This document shows, one piece after another, positions 13,598-17,935 of a stretch of DNA of 17,935 nt. The stretch is from JAFGHJ01 sp964631335 (lineage in GTDB: Bacteria > Hydrothermota > UBA3072), in the NCBI GenBank assembly GCA_964631335.1, contig CAZVXD010000033.1, positions 1 to 17,935 on the forward strand. The letters are read 5' to 3'. The notes below the pieces were generated by a model. The model ran no database searches. It was given only the letters and a program-made list of their open reading frames with translations, and had not been told where the DNA came from. Every line of letters begins with the position of its first letter. The first letter of the stretch is position 1. Both the position numbers and the translations under genes were made by a program.

Positions 13598-13896
13598 GAA
13601 CAACCTCCGCATCTTTCTTCAATTTCTCTTACAGTAAGCAGAAAACCTTCTTTAATCCAATCCTCTTTTTCACCTTCGATTTTCTTACGAAAACTTTCAA
13701 AAGCTTTATCCTCAAGACAGAATTTATACTGCACAAAGTATCCCGGCCAGACATGCGTATCCAATTTAGGTTCGGTACCTCTAAGTTTCCCTATAACCTT
13801 GGGCGTTATAAAATATTCATCTATTTTTTCCTGCTCTATAACTTCCCGAAACTGATCCTCCAAACCCACATATATTACAACTTCAATCTGTTTCAT
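13594..13896 (-). CDS. PII-like protein associated with an RND efflux operon
   Basis: A 100-aa protein with a ferredoxin-like/PII-type pattern: MKQIEVVIYVGLEDQFREVI at the start, then PKVIGKLRGTEPKLDTHVWPG (33-52), where the T-H-x-W-P-G motif recalls PII-superfamily proteins found beside efflux pumps in several phyla. It lacks the classical T-loop and Tyr-51 region of GlnB. PII-family trimers usually bind small ligands and regulate a membrane partner, so it may sense a cargo or metal and act on the RND pump. The C-terminus RCGGCS (C96, C99) could bind metal. It overlaps the permease gene by 14 nt, with AGGAG 8 nt before its ATG, and its stop overlaps the next start. Family assignment is from memory. 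Confidence 0.7.
   Translation of the reverse strand: MKQIEVVIYVGLEDQFREVIEQEKIDEYFITPKVIGKLRGTEPKLDTHVWPGYFVQYKFCLEDKAFESFRKKIEGEKEDWIKEGFLLTVREIEERCGGCS
13604..13608 (-). promoter_or_regulatory. Shine-Dalgarno embedded in the CGGC codons of the PII-like gene
   Basis: GGAGG lies within the codons TGC GGA GGT TGT (Cys-Gly-Gly-Cys) of the PII-like gene and sits 6 nt before ATG 13597. It decides the start of the next gene. Confidence 0.75.
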
Positions 13897-16800
13897 TCAA
13901 AAAACTCCTTTTTAGCTTTGATTCGAACATCATATATAAAGTCGGGATTAACAGCAATGTTATAAAGGACGAAACAATCATGCCGCCAACTACCGAAATA
14001 CCGAGCGATTTCCATAAAACAGACCCGCTACCTGTAGAAAGAGCAAGAGGCAAGAGTCCGAATACCGTTGTGCCTGTGGTCATAAGTATGGGTCTTAATC
14101 TCCTTTTAGCGCCCGTTTTTACAGCTTCGGACAATTTCATACCCCTTTTTCTCAAGATATTGAAATAGTCTATCATAACGATGGCGTTATTAACCACAAT
14201 ACCCACAAGCATAGCGATTCCGACCATTCCCATCAAGCTCATGGATTGAAAACTTACCCAGTAAGCGAGAGAAACGCCTACAAAAGCAAAGGGCACGGAG
14301 AACATAATTATGAAAGGATCGAAGAAAGATTCAAACTGCGCAGCCATAACAAGATAAACCAGTATTATACCAAGCATTATAGCGAAAATCAAACTTCCGA
14401 AAGTCTCGCTCTGTTCCTCTACCTGTCCCGCGTAATTAATAGTTAATCCCTTTGGGATAGTAAACGAACCAACCACTTTTCTCACTTCAGTCATAACGTC
14501 TCCAAGAGCAGCGGAGACGCTTATCTTTAATTTAACCATACGTTCCTTATTTTTTCTCTCGATGGCGATAGCCGCTCTTTTTTCAACAGGATCCATAAAA
14601 TTAGATATATGAACGGGCATACCCATCTGGCTGACAAGCTGAAAATTGTCGATTGTCTCGAAAGAATTTCTACTCTCATCATCCAATCGCACTATAATGG
14701 GATATTCTATGCCTTCCTCGCTGAATTTCCCTACTTCAGTACCGTAAAAAGCGGTTCTCAACTGGAATCCTACAGTATAAGCGGAAAATCCATAAGAATA
14801 CATTTCCGAAAGACGGGGATCCAGCCACAATTCCCTACCGCCCTCTTTCCTGGAAATCTCTATAGAAGAAATCCCTGAAACCTTCTCAAGAGTATCTTTC
14901 AACTTCTGAGCTAACGTCTCTGACGCATCGAGGTCTGCTCCGATAATCTCAACTTCGATTGGAGCGCCCCCGAAAATACCTTCATCATCTCCGCCAAACA
15001 TACCACCCATAACCGAAAATTTAACTCTGCTTATACCGGGAATCTCCCGCACTTTTTTGTTAAGTGTATCCGCAATATCGAACACCGACTTTTCTGTTTC
15101 TCCTATCGTGGTATATATAGAAATATAATGAGAACCCTCAGAACCTCCGAATATATCTCCCGAACCACCTGCCTGAACAGTCACACTTTTGGTCTCAGGT
15201 ACTTCTTTCCAGATAAGTTCTTCTATTTTTTTAGCCATTTCGTTTGTCTTTTCTAATCTCGTCCCTATAGGCAGCTCAACCTCCGCCTGAAGCTGATTAC
15301 TTCCAGGATTGGGGAAGAAATCCATAGAAACGAAACTAAAAAGAAACATTCCGATAATGAAAACGAAAATAAATATACCTAAAGTTCTTCCTCTTCTTCC
15401 AAGAGCCCAATTTAACATTCCCGAGTAACCGTTTTCAAGCTTACCGAAAAATCTATCCGAAAAATCTTCTTCTCTTTTCATTTTCAGAAACTTCGATGAA
15501 AGCATGGGGGCAAGCGTAATTGCGGTTATAAAAGATATTGTAAGCATCAGTGGCATCGTTATAGCAAGCTCCTTAAACATAATTGCCACAAGACCACGTG
15601 TAAGCATCAAAGGCAGAAATATAACAATTGTTGTAACAGTAGATGCGAGTATTGCCTGAGACACTTCCTGAGCGCCGAATATAGCAGCTTCCTTCCTGCT
15701 TTCTCCTGATTCCCTGTGGCGAAAGATATTCTCAAGAACCACAACCGCGTTATCGACAACCATACCAACAGCGATAGCAATGGCAGAGAGAGATATAATA
15801 TTTAGACTGCTATCCGCTAAATACAAATATATAAAAGATATAATTAAAGAAACCGGAATAGCCACCGCGATAATTACACTCGCCCGTATGTTCCCCAGAA
15901 GTAAAAATGAAACAATAAGAACAAGAATAATTGCTATAACAATTGTATTGACAAGATTACTTATAGAATCCTCCACAATTTCCGAAAGATCAAAAATGAC
16001 CTCAAAGCTGAGTCCAGGATATCTTCCCCCAAATTCTTCTACCTTTTTCTTGACAGATCTTGCTACTTCTACTGTATTCGCGTCGGTTTTCTTGAAAATA
16101 CCGAACATAGCAGCTTCATCTCCGTTTCTTCTGAAATAACCTGTTTTCTCTCCCACTCCCCAGCTAACTGACGCAACATCTCTTAACTGCACTAATTTTC
16201 CGTTATTATGTCCTACCACTATTTTTTCAATCTCTGAAACATCTTCGAATTTCGCAGGAAGACGCAAATTGTACTTAATACCTCCCTGTTCTAACTCCCC
16301 GAGAGGAAAATTCAGGTTATTTGCCTCCAGAACTTGAGTAACCTGCATCAAAGAAATACCAAGTTGCTCAAGTTTGACCTGAGAAATATCGATATTTATT
16401 TGTCTTTCATAGCCTCCGCCCCAATAATCCGCGTTGCCCACTCCCGGTATTCTGGAAAGTTCTTCCAAAACTCTATCCTCCAGAACACTTTTCAAATCTA
16501 TTCCCGGATTCTCGGTCGAAGCCGTAAACGCAATAACCGGAGCCATTGAACCGGAAATCTTTAGCAGCATAGGATCACCTGCGTCATCCGGCAGCATGGC
16601 GAATCCTAAAGCATCTCTTAAGTCGTTGGCAGCTTCATTAAGATCTGTACCGTATTCGAATTCGAGAGAAATTATAGATATATTTTCCCTGGAAACAGAT
16701 TCAATCGTTTTAAGGTTTGCTACATTACCAAGAGCGTCTTCTAATTCCTTCGAGATCTCTTCTTCCACGTCCAGGGCGGAAGCGCCTCTGTACTCGGTTA

Positions 16801-16936
16801 TAACCAGCAAAGTCGGGAGAGTAATATCCGGGTACATGGACACGGGAAGATTGGACCAGCCGAAGACCCCCAGAAGGACAAGCACAATAAAACCTACAGC
16901 GGTCAGGACAGGTCGATTTACTGCTCCTTGTATCAT
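13883..16936 (-). CDS. RND efflux transporter permease, HAE-1/AcrB type
   Basis: A 1017-aa inner-membrane proton antiporter of the AcrB/MexB/BesB superfamily, which moves drugs or other hydrophobic compounds from periplasm or membrane to a TolC-type channel. The N-terminus RPVLTAVGFIVLVLLGVFGW is TM1. The TM4 proton-relay motif is GMVVDNAVVVLENI (D395, N396), followed by a typical TM5/6 block. The second half repeats the fold with GIAMLVGIVVNNAIVMIDYFN and RRLRPILMTTGTTVFGLLPLAL. Only one of the two TM4 acids of AcrB (D407/D408) is present, as in many non-proteobacterial homologues. ATG overlaps the adaptor gene stop (ATGA) with GGAG upstream. It is preceded by adaptor and channel genes, a complete tripartite set. 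Confidence 0.95.
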   Translation of the reverse strand: MIQGAVNRPVLTAVGFIVLVLLGVFGWSNLPVSMYPDITLPTLLVITEYRGASALDVEEEISKELEDALGNVANLKTIESVSRENISIISLEFEYGTDLNEAANDLRDALGFAMLPDDAGDPMLLKISGSMAPVIAFTASTENPGIDLKSVLEDRVLEELSRIPGVGNADYWGGGYERQINIDISQVKLEQLGISLMQVTQVLEANNLNFPLGELEQGGIKYNLRLPAKFEDVSEIEKIVVGHNNGKLVQLRDVASVSWGVGEKTGYFRRNGDEAAMFGIFKKTDANTVEVARSVKKKVEEFGGRYPGLSFEVIFDLSEIVEDSISNLVNTIVIAIILVLIVSFLLLGNIRASVIIAVAIPVSLIISFIYLYLADSSLNIISLSAIAIAVGMVVDNAVVVLENIFRHRESGESRKEAAIFGAQEVSQAILASTVTTIVIFLPLMLTRGLVAIMFKELAITMPLMLTISFITAITLAPMLSSKFLKMKREEDFSDRFFGKLENGYSGMLNWALGRRGRTLGIFIFVFIIGMFLFSFVSMDFFPNPGSNQLQAEVELPIGTRLEKTNEMAKKIEELIWKEVPETKSVTVQAGGSGDIFGGSEGSHYISIYTTIGETEKSVFDIADTLNKKVREIPGISRVKFSVMGGMFGGDDEGIFGGAPIEVEIIGADLDASETLAQKLKDTLEKVSGISSIEISRKEGGRELWLDPRLSEMYSYGFSAYTVGFQLRTAFYGTEVGKFSEEGIEYPIIVRLDDESRNSFETIDNFQLVSQMGMPVHISNFMDPVEKRAAIAIERKNKERMVKLKISVSAALGDVMTEVRKVVGSFTIPKGLTINYAGQVEEQSETFGSLIFAIMLGIILVYLVMAAQFESFFDPFIIMFSVPFAFVGVSLAYWVSFQSMSLMGMVGIAMLVGIVVNNAIVMIDYFNILRKRGMKLSEAVKTGAKRRLRPILMTTGTTVFGLLPLALSTGSGSVLWKSLGISVVGGMIVSSFITLLLIPTLYMMFESKLKRSFLNETD

Positions 16937-17829
16937 CGTATCTCCTTTATATCTATCTTTGCGCTGTCTTTTACAATATTCTGTCCTACAACAATAACAG
17001 TATCGCCGGCAGAAACACCTTCCCTTATAACTAAATTATTACCATTGGTGAAACCGACACTAACCGGTGAAAGTAATGCTTTACCTTTTTTAGCTTTAAA
17101 AACATATTTATCTACAAGACCTATAACCGCGTCTATAGGAAGAGAAATAGCATTGTTTTCACGCGCGACTTCAACCCACACCTTCGCGAACATACCGGGC
17201 AGAATTTCTTTTTGGGGATTTGGAACAACTCCCACAACGTTCTGAGTGCGAGTTGTCGAATTGTAAAAAACCGAAGCTTTCTCAACTTTGCCTTCAAATG
17301 TTTTCGAAAGAGAAGGTATCTCTACTTTTAAAGGTACTCCTTGCTTAATGAAAAACTTCTCCGGAACATTAAATTCAACTTTAATTCTGTCTATCCTCGC
17401 CACCTCTGCCAGGGGAGGATCGGGAAACATGGGATCCTGCTGACGAATAAGCTGTCCTTTGTTCACCGCCCGCAGAGAAATTATACCAGGTATAGTACTC
17501 CTAACCGCTATGGGCTCCCTTACGACCCCGGGAACGTCCTGTTCAAGGTAAGCTACAATCTGGTCTTTTCTGACCCACTGACCGTTATCGACTGTGTACC
17601 TTAAAAACCTACCCGGTATATCGGGATAAATTTGCGCCTGCTCTATACCTTCTACTTGCGATGAGAAACTCATGGTCTTAATCGCATCTTTCACTGTAGC
17701 GGTGGTAACCACAACAGGAACTCCACCATCTTCTTTTTCAGTTTGTTCTTGCGACTGCGAAAACCTTATAAGCCCCGGTATAACCAGAAGCGCAATAACA
17801 ACAATAGCAATAATAATCCACTTTTTCAT
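16933..17829 (-). CDS. RND efflux periplasmic adaptor (MFP/HlyD family), hairpin-less
   Basis: A 298-aa membrane-fusion protein linking the RND permease to the outer-membrane channel. It has an N-terminal membrane anchor (about 4-22). The two lipoyl half-motifs are at about 66-95 (IPGRFLRYTVDNGQWVRKDQ) and 108-130 (TIPGIISLRAVNKGQLI). These are followed by a beta-barrel (about 140-225, with EILPGMFAKVWVEV) and a membrane-proximal domain (about 226-298). The two lipoyl halves are only about 12 residues apart, so the long alpha-hairpin of AcrA is absent; Borrelia BesA is a known case of this. ATG overlaps the channel gene's TAA by one base, and GGAGGA lies 3 nt upstream. The pump is the next gene, overlapping by 4 nt. 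Confidence 0.93.
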   Translation of the reverse strand: MKKWIIIAIVVIALLVIPGLIRFSQSQEQTEKEDGGVPVVVTTATVKDAIKTMSFSSQVEGIEQAQIYPDIPGRFLRYTVDNGQWVRKDQIVAYLEQDVPGVVREPIAVRSTIPGIISLRAVNKGQLIRQQDPMFPDPPLAEVARIDRIKVEFNVPEKFFIKQGVPLKVEIPSLSKTFEGKVEKASVFYNSTTRTQNVVGVVPNPQKEILPGMFAKVWVEVARENNAISLPIDAVIGLVDKYVFKAKKGKALLSPVSVGFTNGNNLVIREGVSAGDTVIVVGQNIVKDSAKIDIKEIR

Positions 17830-17935
17830 TATTCCTCCTTATCCATAACTGTGGCAACTTTAATTTGTTCTTTTGAAACAATCAAATTGTACTGAGCGTT
17901 AAGATATCCAAATTCAGCGCTCCTGTAGCCCAGTT
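17829..17935 (-). CDS. TolC-like outer membrane efflux protein, C-terminal fragment
   Basis: The last 34 codons of a gene running off the window. It reads LGYRSAEFGYLNAQYNLIVS, then KEQIKVATVMDKEE and TAA. The 'Y-L-N-A-Q-Y-N-L-I-V-S-K' stretch is characteristic of the final helix of OEP/TolC-family channels, and the position just upstream of an adaptor and an RND pump fits. Its last base overlaps the adaptor ATG (TAATG), and its GAGGAA end doubles as the adaptor's ribosome site. Only the C-terminus can be judged. Confidence 0.8.
   Translation of the reverse strand, partial: LGYRSAEFGYLNAQYNLIVSKEQIKVATVMDKEE

Noticed and set aside
13610..13612. Longer start (ATG) for the beta-barrel protein
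   Set aside because: ATG 13597 has a perfect GGAGG at 6 nt and an ATGA overlap with the previous gene; the upstream ATG has only a weak ribosome site.
15734..15776. Inactive RND pump because TM4 has VDN where AcrB has VDD
   Set aside because: One acidic residue is retained and this VDNA pattern is common in functional non-proteobacterial RND pumps as far as I recall, so inactivity is not supported.
16434..16997. 187-residue plus-strand open frame
   Set aside because: Antisense shadow of the RND permease N-terminal region with no independent signal.

Overview
The window is about 18 kb of AT-rich bacterial chromosome from a Gram-negative (diderm) organism. Outer-membrane beta-barrel proteins, a TolC-like channel end and an RND efflux pump show the outer membrane. 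The mix of a DUF2723 membrane protein, SpoVG with a long acidic tail, CTC-type L25 and GTG-rich intergenic repeats suggests an uncultured lineage of the FCB/WOR-3 type. That placement is an impression from gene content and was not tested by any search.

Left block (63-7180, all +) is a dense housekeeping operon: DUF2723 membrane protein, ispE, spoVG, tRNA-Gln(TTG), prs, rplY, pth, rpsF, ssb. Most junctions overlap or are a few bases apart. The pth gene seems to start at a non-canonical ATA codon overlapping the rplY stop. The usual rpsR and rplI partners do not follow ssb.

Gap 1 (7181-8226) holds no intact gene. It has the C-terminal remnant of a beta-propeller-like protein on the minus strand, several strong RNA hairpins, a tandem 8-bp repeat and members of a GTG-rich intergenic repeat family.

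Middle block (8227-11935, all -) is a three-gene sugar-phosphate operon read from a textbook sigma-70 promoter (TTGACA, 17 nt, TATAAT). It encodes an LsrF-type thiolase/aldolase, a ribulose-phosphate-epimerase-fold protein resembling LsrE, and a class II aldolase fused to a short-chain dehydrogenase. No AI-2 kinase, transporter or regulator is present in the window, so it may be a stand-alone pathway for a phosphorylated keto-sugar or AI-2-like compound.

Gap 2 (11936-12376) contains that promoter and further copies of the repeat family, including a tandem duplication of about 75 bp.

Right block (12377-17935, all -) is an efflux operon in the order TolC-like channel (cut by the window edge), periplasmic adaptor without an alpha-hairpin, RND permease, PII-like protein with a C-terminal CGGC, and two predicted outer-membrane/secreted beta proteins. 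All junctions are overlapping or abutting, which implies translational coupling.
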